Assembly: GCA_026873275.1 (NCBI GenBank)
Contig: JANTUC010000017.1
Span: 1,178,001-1,242,000 of the forward strand
Length of the DNA: 64,000 bases
Direction of reading: 5' to 3'
From: Pseudopithomyces maydicus
Taxonomy: Eukaryota; Ascomycota; Dothideomycetes; Pleosporales; Didymosphaeriaceae
Below, one piece after another: positions 36,178 through 45,634 of the stretch. How positions within the stretch are numbered: position 1 is the first letter of the stretch; each line of letters begins with the position of its first letter. The notes under the pieces were generated by a model. It searched no databases and had not been told where the DNA came from. It saw only the letters and a list, made by a program, of their open reading frames with translations. A program made the translations under genes and the position numbers.

Positions 36178-38073
36178 ATGCCTCTAGATCCCAAGGATGA
36201 ACCCTTTCCCTACAAGCAGCTCATAATCGTCGGTGCGTCCTCCCCTCTTTCCCCACCGTCTGGTGTTCGCGAAGCAAGGAAGGAGCAAGCTGATTGGGGT
36301 AACCGCAGGAATATGCCGATTCTCCGAGCCCCTTGCCTTCAACTCCATCCTGGCCTACTCTTTTGCCATGGTAAAGGACCTGGGCATTCCTGAAAAAGAC
36401 GCACCGTTTTACTCTGGACTGCTGCTCAGCGCCTATGCCGTTGCCGAGGCCATCACCGCCCTGGGATGGGGCGCCATTTCCGATGTCTATGGGAGGAAGC
36501 CCGTGGCCCTGATTGGTCTGGCTGGCGTCGCACTCAGCAGCCTTGCTTTCGGCTTCGCCAAGACGTACTGGGTCGCCCTGCTTGCGCGATTTGTTGGTGG
36601 AGCGCTGAACGGAAACGTCGCCATCATGCAGACCATGGTGCAGGAGATGGTTAAGAATCCTGCCCATGAACGTGAGTACCTGGTTTTCAAGGGATTAATC
36701 TGAAGCTCACAATGAACAGCCAAGGCGTATGCCACCCAGCCATTTGTTTGGACGCTGGGAGGTATCATCGGATCCGCCATGGGAGGCTTCCTTGCGCAAC
36801 CTGCCAAGTACCACCCACATTACTTCTCCGAGGATGGTCTCTTTGGAAGGTACCCGTATTTGCTTCCGAACGTCGTAGCGGCCCTTGGCATCGTCCTGGC
36901 TATCATCCAGGGCATGCTCTTTTGGAAGAGACCCTCCCAATGCAAGAAGAAGAGCCCGAGGAAACGACCCAGGCCGCTCTCATTAATGAACCCACCATCA
37001 ACGAGCGGGCGCCGCTTCTCACAGCCGCCCACTCGACACTCCCTCGCGACGCTGGCCGTCCCCGCAACCGCAGCTCAATATCGCGTGCCTCCGGAACCCG
37101 TGCATCTCGCTCTCGCGCCTTCTCCGGAGGCTCTTTCCGTCACCGCTCTCTCTCCATCGTCGAAGGCCTCCGCCAGATTCGCAAGAAACCGTCCTTCCTC
37201 GAAGATGGCATGCCCTCTGCTATCGACCAGCGTTTCGACATCCGCCGCGACTCCTTCGGTACCATGCACAGCATCAAGATCGCGCACCACGAGGTCCTCC
37301 CCGCACCCATCACGCGCCCCTCCCCCTCAGGTCCCAAGAAAACCTTCAACACAACCGTCGTAATGCTCACCCTCGCCCTCACAATCATCGCCTTCCACCA
37401 AATGGCCTACATCACAAACCTCCCCGTCTACCTCCTCGACGACCCCGCCTCCCCCGGCATCGACTTCACAGGCGGCCTCGGCCTCGACCTCCCCGACGTC
37501 GGCACCTTCCTCGCGGTAAACGGCCTCATCGCCCTCTTCACCCAGGGCGTCATCTTCCCCTTCTTCGTCGAAAAAGTCGGCGTCTGGAACACCTTCGTCT
37601 CGATGATCGTCCTCTACCCAACCACCTACCTCATCGTCCCCTTCATCTCCGCCCTACCCCCAGCCTCATCTCCCCAGGCGTCTACCTCAGCCTCTTCCTC
37701 CAGGGCCTCTTCGGCATCCTCGTCTTCCCCTGCGCCCTCATCCTCCTCAAGAACGCAACGCCCAGCCCCTCGTCCTCGGCCGCGTCAACGGCGCCGCCAT
37801 GAGCGCCTGCTGCCTTGCGCGCACCGTCAGCAGCCCGCTCGTCGGCGTCGTCTACTCCGCGGGGGCAGCGCCGCGGCATGGTTCTTCCTGGCGGGTTGCG
37901 CGGTGCTGGGTGCGCTGCAGCTGGTCTGGGTCCCGAAGGAGCACGTCGATAGGGTCAAGGTGGAGAATGTGGTTAGGGAGGCCGTGCACGATTTGTTGCC
38001 CGGCGAGCAGCACCAGAGGGTGCCGCATATTAGCGATACGGATAGTGTGGCGGTGGCGGATTATGACGATTGA
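36178..38073 (+). CDS. MFS drug/metabolite exporter (DHA1-like, Ycr023c type); four apparent frameshifts
   Basis: This multi-pass plasma- or vacuolar-membrane transporter probably acts as a proton antiporter. Exons are 36178-36232, 36309-36671 and 36720-38073, with introns of 76 and 48 bp. The first helix reads QLIIVGICRFSEPLAFNSI. The MFS loop signature is WGAISDVYGRKPVALIG, followed by RFVGGALNGNVAIMQTM. A long cytosolic central loop rich in Arg/Ser separates the two six-helix halves, as usual in this subgroup. The second half contains NTTVVMLTLALTIIAFHQM and GRVNGAAMSACCLARTVSSP. Frame breaks occur at the T run 36920-36923, C runs 37657-37661 and 37766-37769, and G run 37861-37865. One base added at each keeps the family sequence continuous and gives 591 aa. 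Four breaks, all in homopolymers, in an otherwise conserved gene argue for consensus error. Confidence 0.92.
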
Positions 38074-38343
38074 GTGGGGGTTGGGGGGAAGAAGGGAGAG
38101 TTGGGTTGTTGTTGTTGTTTGAGTACGTACGTACAGGTGTGGAGAAGGGGTAGGGATGGATGAGCAAGTTGGATATATGAATGCATGGTTTCTTTGGTTC
38201 TGCTCTTCAATTGTTCGGGCATGGCGTTTTTTTTTCTCTTTTAATTTTCGCGTTCGGTTTCTTTGCAGCGATTTTGTCTTGATTGTTTTTGGGCAGTCAG
38301 CCGGCCAGCCAGCCAGACGGACAGGCAGGGACAGGACACAGCA

Positions 38344-38370
38344 GCGAGAGCGAGAGCGAGAGCGAGAGCG
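38344..38370 (+). repeat. (GCGAGA)n microsatellite
   Basis: Four to five GCGAGA hexamers. Confidence 0.9.
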
Positions 38371-38542
38371 ATAGGAGGAGCGAGCGCGAGCAAGAGGAGG
38401 AAGAGCGAGAACGAGCAAGATAAACAGGAAGCGAAGAAGAGAAAGACAGACATATAATGATCACACGCACGCATGCATACATGGCAAATGGATGGATAGC
38501 TAGATGGCTGGATGGCTGAATGGGTGGGTAGCTGTGCATTCA

Positions 38543-38567
38543 CCGCATCGCATCGCATCGCATCGCA
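38543..38567 (+). repeat. (CATCG)n microsatellite
   Basis: About four perfect CATCG pentamers. Confidence 0.85.
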
Positions 38568-38820
38568 GTGCATCATGTTACGTAGCCAGCTAACTAGCTA
38601 GCATGGACACGATATGATATGACATGAAATACCACATACAACCCATCCCAATCGACGCATAAAATGGATATGTATGCATAGTAAAAGCCAAATAAGCGAG
38701 TACCAAGCTTCCTTTTAACAAGCACTACTACCACCACAACCACTACCACCATCAGCATGTCAAAAAAATTCAATATCCAACCCCCGTTTCATCTCGTTTT
38801 CCCCCAGCTGCGACTGGCAC

Positions 38821-38873
38821 CATCTATCTATCTATCTATCTCTCTATCTATGCAGTTCACGTATGTCGGTCCT

Positions 38874-38907
<34 letters not shown>

Positions 38908-38908
38908 G
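38821..38908 (+). repeat. (ATCT)n and (GAC)n microsatellites
   Basis: ATCT units at 38821-38850 and about ten CGA/GAC triplets at 38876-38908, separated by 25 bp. Confidence 0.9.
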
Positions 38909-39571
38909 AAGAACTTTATATCTAATCTAGATAGATCTGTGGAGGTAGTCGGGGCGCGGGGCGTGAGGAAGGTGTAGCTGTGTTTTACTATAAATTTTTG
39001 TATTTCTTTTTGTATAATGGTGGAAAGATGTCGGATTAATATAACGACGACGGCCAGCGTAAAAATAGTTGGCAAAAAGAGTGTCTCTCTAATAGATAGC
39101 GGAAAAATGAGGCGTATGAAAAAGTAGTGATTTATTTTTTTTAATGGTATTTTTTAAATAGTGGAATGGTTTGGGGTGTGGCGCGGAGGTTGTTCTGGAT
39201 ATAGGTCTAGTAGATATGGTTCGTGTTGGGGGTTCAAACGGTGGGTAGGAGGGGGGGGGGTTGGTTTGTAGGGGTCTTGTGGTTGGATTGCGTGGGGAAT
39301 AGGGCTGTTTGAAGCGTCTTTCTGGGGATGAAGAGGTGTGTGGATAGTTGGACCTAACAGTGGCTGTGAGTGAGGGCGAATGTGGTGTCTTTTTTTTGTG
39401 TTTTCTTTTACGGGGTAATGGTGGTAATGTGATGCTAAGGAGCGCTGCGTGGATGCTTCCACCTAAATATGCGTCAACACCATCGTCCCACCATGCTCTC
39501 TGCCTCCCCATTAATTATATTTGCTATTTTATATTTAGTCAATTATTAATTATCAAGTACTCTTTATTTTT

Positions 39572-39652
39572 AAATCTATTTGATTTTGATTTTGTTTATC
39601 TTTAGCTAGAGTTGGTACGGCCTGTATAGGTTCTTATAACGGTGATTAAAAA
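39572..39652 (+). repeat. Dispersed repeat copy 2, transition-mutated
   Basis: The sequence AGCTAGAGTTGGTACGGCC, then TGTATAGGTTCTTATAACGG, aligns with GGCTGGAGTCGGCATGACC, then TGTACAGGTTCTTACGACGA of intact copies. Nearly all differences are G-to-A or C-to-T. Confidence 0.65.
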
Positions 39653-40067
39653 CCCAAAATTTATAAACATGCGACGCGCATCATCCCCATCCCCGTCCGC
39701 ACTAAGCGTCCAAAGCCGTAAGTAACAACGCCCTCAAAACCATTCATGTAAGGACGTATCGCTGCATAATAATCGCGTGCTCCATGCAGTCTAGCCCGCG
39801 CCACATCCACGCTGACTATTCCAATCTACCCCACATACCTGCATGCGCCGACCTAAGCTCCCACGCATCGTCCCACCCACCCATTCACCCTACGCCTCGC
39901 ACCGACCTCTTTCATCACTGACATCGTAATTAACATCACCAGTATCTCTCTTACTTTTATCGGAATATCCCCGTACTCTTTCTACTTCCCGCAAGGCTTA
40001 CACGTGCCGTTCAGCATACACCATCCTACACACATACAATACAGACACAGATACATACAGTGCTGCA

Positions 40068-40810
40068 ATGCCATCCTCCTGCCCCCTCTCCCACCCTACC
40101 CACGCCTCACCAAATGTCACCCAGCTCCTGGCGTCTCGCTGGGAGCATACGCCGGGGGACGATAGGAGGAGGCTGGAGATGTGCTGGGGGTATAACGATT
40201 GTGGGGATTGCCATCGGAGTGAGGGGCGGTGTGGATGGTGCGCTATCGTATGTGACTATTTCATTCTATTTTCGCTTCTGCATTAAATTGGGTAGCGGGT
40301 GTACTACATACACCTCACGCCTGACTTTCTTCCCCCTCCGTTCCCAGATCGAAGGAAGTAGGTGGCGTGGAGAGGATTTCGTTTCCGCTCTGTATGCAAC
40401 GCAGCGCAGCGCTCAACAACAGAGCCATCTCACGCACCATCTACCCGCCAACACACATATACCCCACACCCGCAACGCCTTTACCTCGACCCTCCTAACA
40501 CCCCCAGTCCTCAACCTGCCTGCCCCTCCCCCTCGACCCCTTCTCCGCCACCTTCCCCCTCCTCTCCCCGCTCGCCCACAAATTCATCTGCGCGACGGGC
40601 CCCGAGCGCTTCGAGCTTCGCACCAGCGGCCTAGGCTGCCAGGTCTCGACCATCACTTTCCTGACCAGCTTGGTGACGATCGCGAGCACGCTGTTTGGCG
40701 TCGTGGTGTTGTACGGGGTGGTGGCTGCGGTGGGGAGGGCGAGCGCGTGGGCGAAGGGGGTGCGGGGGGATGGGTGGTGTTTGGGGATGGGGCGGAGGGG
40801 GTGTGGGTGA
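40068..40810 (+). CDS. Cysteine-rich (PSI-like) single-pass membrane protein
   Basis: Exon 1 (40068-40247) encodes a luminal or extracellular cysteine cluster, MCWGYNDCGDCHRSEGRCGWC, resembling a PSI/plexin-type or short EGF-like knot. A 260-bp intron (donor GTATGT, branch CTAAC, acceptor CCCCCAG) preserves the frame into exon 2 (40508-40810). Exon 2 reads SSTCLPLPLDPFSATFPLLS, then ICATGPERFELRTSGLGCQV, and then one strong membrane helix (TITFLTSLVTIASTLFGVVV). The short cytosolic tail is Gly/Arg-rich. The total is 160 aa. I recall the same cysteine pattern and GPERFELRTSGLGCQVST block in uncharacterised proteins of other filamentous ascomycetes, so this is a real conserved gene of unknown role. 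The tail after the helix is less certain. Confidence 0.8.
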
Positions 40811-41178
40811 GGAGGGAGGGGTGGGCGAGGTGGGGGAGGAGGATGGTGGGGTGGGAGAGGGGGAGGAGAGGGCGTTGTTGGGGGGTGGGGAGTAAGTAGG
40901 GTGGGCTTGGGTGTTGGGGGAAAAGCGAGTAGGGGAGGACTTGGATGTTGGGGAAGGGAGTTGGTGTGGTGCGGATGTTTCTGGGGAGGTTGCGGTAGAC
41001 GTAGCGCGGTGGGTGGGGCCTTTCTATAGTTCTCCTTGGGTTGCCTACGGTGAACTTCTTCCGTGTTTCCTTTCGGCCTTGGTGTCTGCATGTTGAGATT
41101 TTTCGTCTTTGACACAATTGAAATGTTAGCAACGTAAATCTGGCGGCCGTTCGTCGCTCCTTCGATCTTTTTGTACCC

Positions 41179-41238
41179 ATGGCTGGCGTCAGAATAAGTT
41201 GTTTAGGTTCTTGCAACGATAATCGAAGACTGACTTGA
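41179..41238 (+). repeat. Dispersed repeat copy 3
   Basis: The sequence ATGGCTGGCGTCAGAATAAG, then GTTTAGGTTCTTGCAACGAT, then AATCGAAGACTGACTTGAG. The right end (GAAGACTGAC...GAG) is nearly identical to the 3' end of the intron in LINE ORF1. Confidence 0.75.
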
Positions 41239-41348
41239 GGTCTCGTGGTAAGACTCTAGCTTGGTTTCTGGAGCCAGGGACTGATAAACCGACTACCGAT
41301 TCGTCTATTCAGCTGTGGTGGCTAAGCGGATCGCATCACAGGCAGCAT

Positions 41349-41450
41349 ACAGTCTTCAAATCCACGTCGCAAGGACCTGTACAGGTTATGCCGACTCCAA
41401 CCAAAGGCAAATCAGCCAAAAGTAAACCAGACGCAATAGATTCATCAATC
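41349..41450 (-). repeat. Dispersed repeat copy 4
   Basis: On the plus strand: CAGTCTTCAAATCCACGTCG, then GGACCTGTACAGGTTATGCC, GACTCCAACCAAAGGCAAAT, and ACCAGACGCAATAGATTCAT. It contains the palindrome ACCTGTACAGGT and a duplicated AGCCAAAAG segment. Confidence 0.85.
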
Positions 41451-42261
41451 ATACGCACTAAAGTAATACACCAAATATAAGAGGGTAAAAGTAACTAGTG
41501 AGGGCGTGGAGGGCATGATAGGACGGTAGGGTAGATGGCTAGAGGTAGCATACAATGACCTATGCAGCTGTCATCCCGTCCGTTCCGTTTCGCTATTCCT
41601 CTAGCCTTTGCTGCAGACTACGAAGCCACGTCTCTTCGAAGATAGAAGTCACATTTTCAAACATAATGCGGCCGATGTCAATAAGCTATTGGATGCGCCT
41701 TTAGTGGTTGGCTATAGAAGTCGGAAAAGGTTTCGCGCATGCGACGCGCGATACGCAGCGCTATTCCTCCGAGCTCCCATATATATCGCCCCAAAAAAAG
41801 CAGGAGTATCCCCGAGAAGATTGTTAGAAGATCTCACTTGTAAGCAGCACAGGTCAAAACGGTCGCGACAGGAACATGTACCAGTAAACTCAATGAGAAA
41901 AATAACACTTTAGTGAACTAACCGTACATGTTCGCAGGGCTAGTCTATGCTGGTCCCAGGCGTCAAACATATCACTTTACATAGACCGCCGCGCAAAGCC
42001 GTCCTCAATATCCCTTCGCGATGTATGCAAGCCAAAAACCACACGAACAAGCTAAACCGTTTCACTGTGCCCGATAGCTCTATAGAATAGAGATACGAGC
42101 TTCCAAATATCGTGCATCAAATCGATAGTCTCTGGTTGTTTGTCAGCAACGCAGTGTTCTGGTGCCCAAATGGGCGGGACGCGTATGCCAGCTACTTACT
42201 TGAAGCGCACCTCTCCCCAGATATTATCCATACTTCTCAACATTGCAACTAATCGTTCTTC

Positions 42262-43845
42262 TCATAACTGGGGTTCCTCTCCGTTCCAGTAAAAGTCCCT
42301 CAAACCGTCGTACGGAATCCCTAGATCTTCTTCCTCTATATAACTTTCAAAATATAAATCGTCATAGTCATGCATAATCAGAATTTTCTTGTTGACTGAA
42401 GCTTCTTTCATACTCTCCTCTAAATCCCATGGCTCGCCCTTGATCGCCGCGGGGAAGTGGATGTTGGAGGTACAGGAAACCATTTCTTTGATGGCTTCGG
42501 AAAATCCATCAGCAACGTAGAATTTGGGCCGCGCCAGGAAAACATTACTATTTCGGTTCATGGGTTTGAGCTGGGTGGGACCAGTGTAACGCAGATGATT
42601 GGGCAAACCCCGCTTCGCGAATTCCAACATGATTTCCTGACACATAGCCATTTCTTTGAGTATATCCCAGAGTTTCTGTTGGAGGCTTGGTAAACCGTGA
42701 AAAGTTAGCGAGAAAGACTTTTCAGGCATGCCATAGCCTCGTAAGGCTGTGGTTTCAATGATCCATACTATCATGAGCAACAGGGGTGTCGCGATGAGCG
42801 CACCCCCAGGTCGTGCCGGAAGTAACTGACCCCAAGAAGATATCTCAGGGCCTGGGGGAGCAACAATGACGTGATTTATATCCACGTGCTGCTCAACATA
42901 GAGTAGACGATTCTCTTGCATGAAAGGAATCAAGCCTCGAGCATGCGTCTCTGGTTGTGCGACACAGTTTCGATCCTCGTGAATGATAATGTGTCGTAGG
43001 CATAATCTGAGCTTCGGTTCAAGAGCAGAAAGAAATCGTATTGTTGATGTGCAAGCTGACCAGTACCAGTCAATAGTGTGAGTCCGCCCCTCAAACTCAA
43101 TATCGCGTCGGATGGATTCTTCCGCATGCTTCAACTCTGTTTCGGTAGGCACTTTCCACAGGCATGGACGCCAATCCAACATACCAAGATAGATACCTTG
43201 ATAGAATGGGAAATCCCTCCCTGAAAGATGGAACTCATAGTCATCAATTGTCTCTTGAAATAACGCTTCGGCAACCTTTGAACTTGACGATGGCTTCGAG
43301 AGCGCTATTTGAATCATGTCTTGCGAAAGAGCGCGGTTAAGCGATGGTGTTTCTCCAGTCGTAGGAGTCATCCAGCGGTCAAAGTCTCCAGAATCTCCAC
43401 CCAGCGGAGCGATGCAGGGGTGATCAATCCTGCTTGAATCGGGATTCTTGATAAGCTCCTTCAGTGTGTTGTTATTTGGATACTTTTTAAGAAGCGATTC
43501 AAAAACATCGAGGGTAAACAGATCGGATAGCCTGTCGGTAATGATATGAAAAGCTAGCTGCTGTGTGCTAAGCAGCCACTCGAATCGAGATGCTTTGGTT
43601 CCGTGGTCCTTAACCGCTTTGAAGTGTATTGTGTTCTCTCGTAGACCCAAGCCTCGCATTTCTGCAGCAACCATTTTACAGGTATATTGAAGTGACTGAT
43701 CAATACAGTGCTCTGGTTCGCCACCAACGCGAAGCTTGCCTGTGTGGGGATTGTAACAGTATCCATTGACCTCAAACACGTAGTAGCTGTAGATCTTGTC
43801 TCTGAGCTCCCGTGGAAGGTGGAGAAAGCGAGACTGATTCGTCAT
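42262..43845 (-). CDS. LPREL-motif (F-box/2EXR-like) fungal protein
   Basis: This single-exon gene encodes 527 aa when started at 43845 (MTNQSRFLHLPRELRDKIYSYYVFEV). The LPRELRDKIY motif near the N-terminus is the hallmark of a very large, rapidly evolving group of fungal proteins of unknown function, some of them F-box-like. The frame stays open another 45 codons upstream to a Met at 43980, but family members normally start just before the motif. Later landmarks are LQYTCKMVAAEMRGLGLREN, HIITDRLSDLFTLDVFESLL and an acidic C-terminus (YIEEEDLGIPYDGLRDFYW). It lies between dispersed-repeat clusters near the LINE, a typical accessory-gene setting. No frame breaks. Confidence 0.85.
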   Translation of the reverse strand: MTNQSRFLHLPRELRDKIYSYYVFEVNGYCYNPHTGKLRVGGEPEHCIDQSLQYTCKMVAAEMRGLGLRENTIHFKAVKDHGTKASRFEWLLSTQQLAFHIITDRLSDLFTLDVFESLLKKYPNNNTLKELIKNPDSSRIDHPCIAPLGGDSGDFDRWMTPTTGETPSLNRALSQDMIQIALSKPSSSSKVAEALFQETIDDYEFHLSGRDFPFYQGIYLGMLDWRPCLWKVPTETELKHAEESIRRDIEFEGRTHTIDWYWSACTSTIRFLSALEPKLRLCLRHIIIHEDRNCVAQPETHARGLIPFMQENRLLYVEQHVDINHVIVAPPGPEISSWGQLLPARPGGALIATPLLLMIVWIIETTALRGYGMPEKSFSLTFHGLPSLQQKLWDILKEMAMCQEIMLEFAKRGLPNHLRYTGPTQLKPMNRNSNVFLARPKFYVADGFSEAIKEMVSCTSNIHFPAAIKGEPWDLEESMKEASVNKKILIMHDYDDLYFESYIEEEDLGIPYDGLRDFYWNGEEPQL

Positions 43846-44140
43846 GATTGCGCAATGTAGTTGTTTTAGACGCAGAGATACCCGGAGCCAGCGATATGTT
43901 GCGTAGTTGAGTGAGTGTACGAGGTGCGAAGCTGTATCGTGGAATGAGAAAGAGGATGTCGAGGATGCGAGAGATGGCACCGTGGGGTTTTAACCGTTTT
44001 TGCTTCTCAACAACAGCCCTTCCCAACAACCTGGAAGGGCTGAACTAGCCTACCCACCCCACCAGCCCAATTTCCAAAACTCTTTTCTTTCCGGTAGCGT
44101 CGCAATCAATCTAAACAGATTATTACAACAGTAGTAAAAT

Positions 44141-44335
44141 GGCAAATCGAAACGCTACGAATCCACGAGAAGCGCGCCAGTCTTTCGATTACCGTCGCAA
44201 CGACAAAGATAGGTCATGCCGATTCCAGCCTAAGCAAAACAGTCAGTCTTTCAATCAACTTCGCAAGGGCTTGTGCAGGTCACGCCGACTCCAGCCAAAA
44301 TAAAACCAGATGCAACGGATTCACGAGAAGCACAT
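44141..44335 (-). repeat. Dispersed repeat copies 5a-5c, tandem partials
   Basis: A right half (GGCAAATCGAAACGCTACGA, 44141-44175) is followed by a left half plus centre (CAGTCTTTCGATTACCGTCG, 44178-44237). A nearly full copy follows (44243-44335, with CACGCCGACTCCAGCCAAAA and CCAGATGCAACGGATTCACG). Confidence 0.8.
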
Positions 44336-44392
44336 CTCAGATCATACGCAAACATCACTGCAGCAGAAATATCGACACATTTTCATGGTGTT

Positions 44393-44470
44393 CAATTAAC
44401 GTCGTTCGAACCTGTACAGGTCATGCCGACTCCAGCCACCAAGGGCAAACTAGACGCAACGAATCCAACA
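44393..44470 (-). repeat. Dispersed repeat copy 6
   Basis: About 70 bp here (from GTCGTTCGAACCTGTACAGG to GACGCAACGAATCCAACA) are identical to the copy at 53519-53588, including the inserted CCAAGGG. This shows a recent common source. Confidence 0.9.
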
Positions 44471-44911
44471 GTAATAAGTGCAAAACAAAACACCAAACAG
44501 GAGACTATGCAGAGATGTTAGCAGCGCACAAGACACGGATGGATCAAGTTCACTTACCGGTGAATGTAATTGATGAGGGCGCGGTGAGCATGTTGGGACG
44601 GTAGCTGCTGAGGCGTTAGTAGGCTAGCACAAGCGAGAAGGACCGGAAATTTACCGTACGGTAGATGGCGAGTCCCAGTACCACGGCTGCTGATCCAGTT
44701 AGCGAAACCCACGACTGAAAAGGGCGGCGCAAAGGGCACGGGGCAGACACATACAAGCTGGAGAGCACACAGAGCTCAAAAAGGCCTGCTTCTCCAACAT
44801 GCTAGTGGATTAGTTAGTACAAGTAAGCAATGGCACATCGCCCCAGGCCTCTTACCACCCACCTCTGCACCTTCGACCTTCCATCAAACCATCTATCAGA
44901 ACCTGACCACC

Positions 44912-45503
44912 ATGGCTGAGGAGACGTATATCCCTGTGGTGGATGAGGAGGAGGAGAATCCATCCTCGTACTACAACACCTGTAACAGCTTGAGTATGCA
45001 ATACAAAGAATACACAAGTATCATTCTTACCAAAAGACTTGATACCATCACCAAAGGAGAGTCCAAACAGAGGAGCAAAGCTCTGGGCAAAGGCAACCAG
45101 GGGAAAAAGAACAAGGTCAACAGGAAGGATTTCGATGAAATACAGAAGCTCGCTAAAAAGGAAATGTCAGCATTGCCTGCTATGTATGCTTGGGGAAACT
45201 TACAGCTCCTGAAGGTCCACCTCACCATCCTGAGGAGGCAATGTAAGTCATCCAGGCAGAGCAAATGCACTCCCAGTTCACTGTATCCAATGCTGATCCT
45301 GTGCCTAGTTAGTAGATTAAAGGTTAAAACGTAAGTCACAACTTACGTACTCAACAGGCGATGGTATCGATCATGGTGGAGACAGAGGCTATATTGACAG
45401 ACAAAGGAAGGTCCTTAATAAGATTATTGGGGCCTTCATCGCCGGCGAGGATAATGCTAAGCAAAGGAAGGCAATAGCAAGAATCTCCATGCACCTAATT
45501 TGA
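44912..45503 (+). CDS. Hypothetical lysine-rich protein next to the LINE 3' end
   Basis: The frame starts MAEETYIPVVDEEEENPSS and continues with a basic stretch (SKQRSKALGKGNQGKKNKVN) and KDFDEIQKLAKKEMSALPAM. A GT-AG intron (45243-45357; donor GTAAGT, acceptor CAACAG) preserves the frame into a second exon (DGIDHGGDRGYIDRQRKVLN, KIIGAFIAGEDNAKQRKAIA), ending MHLI. The predicted protein is 158 aa. I do not recognise it. Its position about 130 bp from the 3' end of the LINE, convergent with it, and the repeat-dense setting suggest an accessory gene or a fragment of another transposon. The second exon looks more conserved in style than the first. Confidence 0.45.
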
Positions 45504-45634
45504 TTATTAGCAAACTTCAAAGGGGAAGAGACCCATAACCACTTACAATACCAGGTGGATTGACGACCTCATGGCTCTGGTGGTGGAGAAATGATAGCGG
45601 TAGGCAGGCTCATCAATAAAACCCCCTCAAAAAT

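Larger units (their letters stand above)
38074..40067. other. Intergenic with simple repeats
   Basis: This holds several microsatellites (listed), an AT-rich part (38980-39660) and one decayed copy of the dispersed repeat. Frames at 39089-39511 on the minus strand are Pro/Thr-rich and compositional. Confidence 0.5.
40811..42261. other. Intergenic with two dispersed-repeat copies and duplicated block
   Basis: The left part is a G-rich purine-biased stretch (40700-41060) that creates long proline-rich frames on the minus strand. Repeat copies 3 and 4 follow, then a block (41471-41560) similar to 44567-44635. The rest (41600-42240) has no coding signal. Confidence 0.5.
43990..44911. other. Repeat-dense intergenic region
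   Basis: At least three head-to-tail copies or half-copies of the dispersed repeat occupy 44141-44470. A block at 44567-44635 resembles 41499-41555. No coding frame of note. Confidence 0.6.

Noticed and set aside
40495..41216. Proline-rich minus frames of 206 and 187 codons
   Set aside because: They are antisense to the cysteine-rich membrane gene and to a G-rich tract; compositional.
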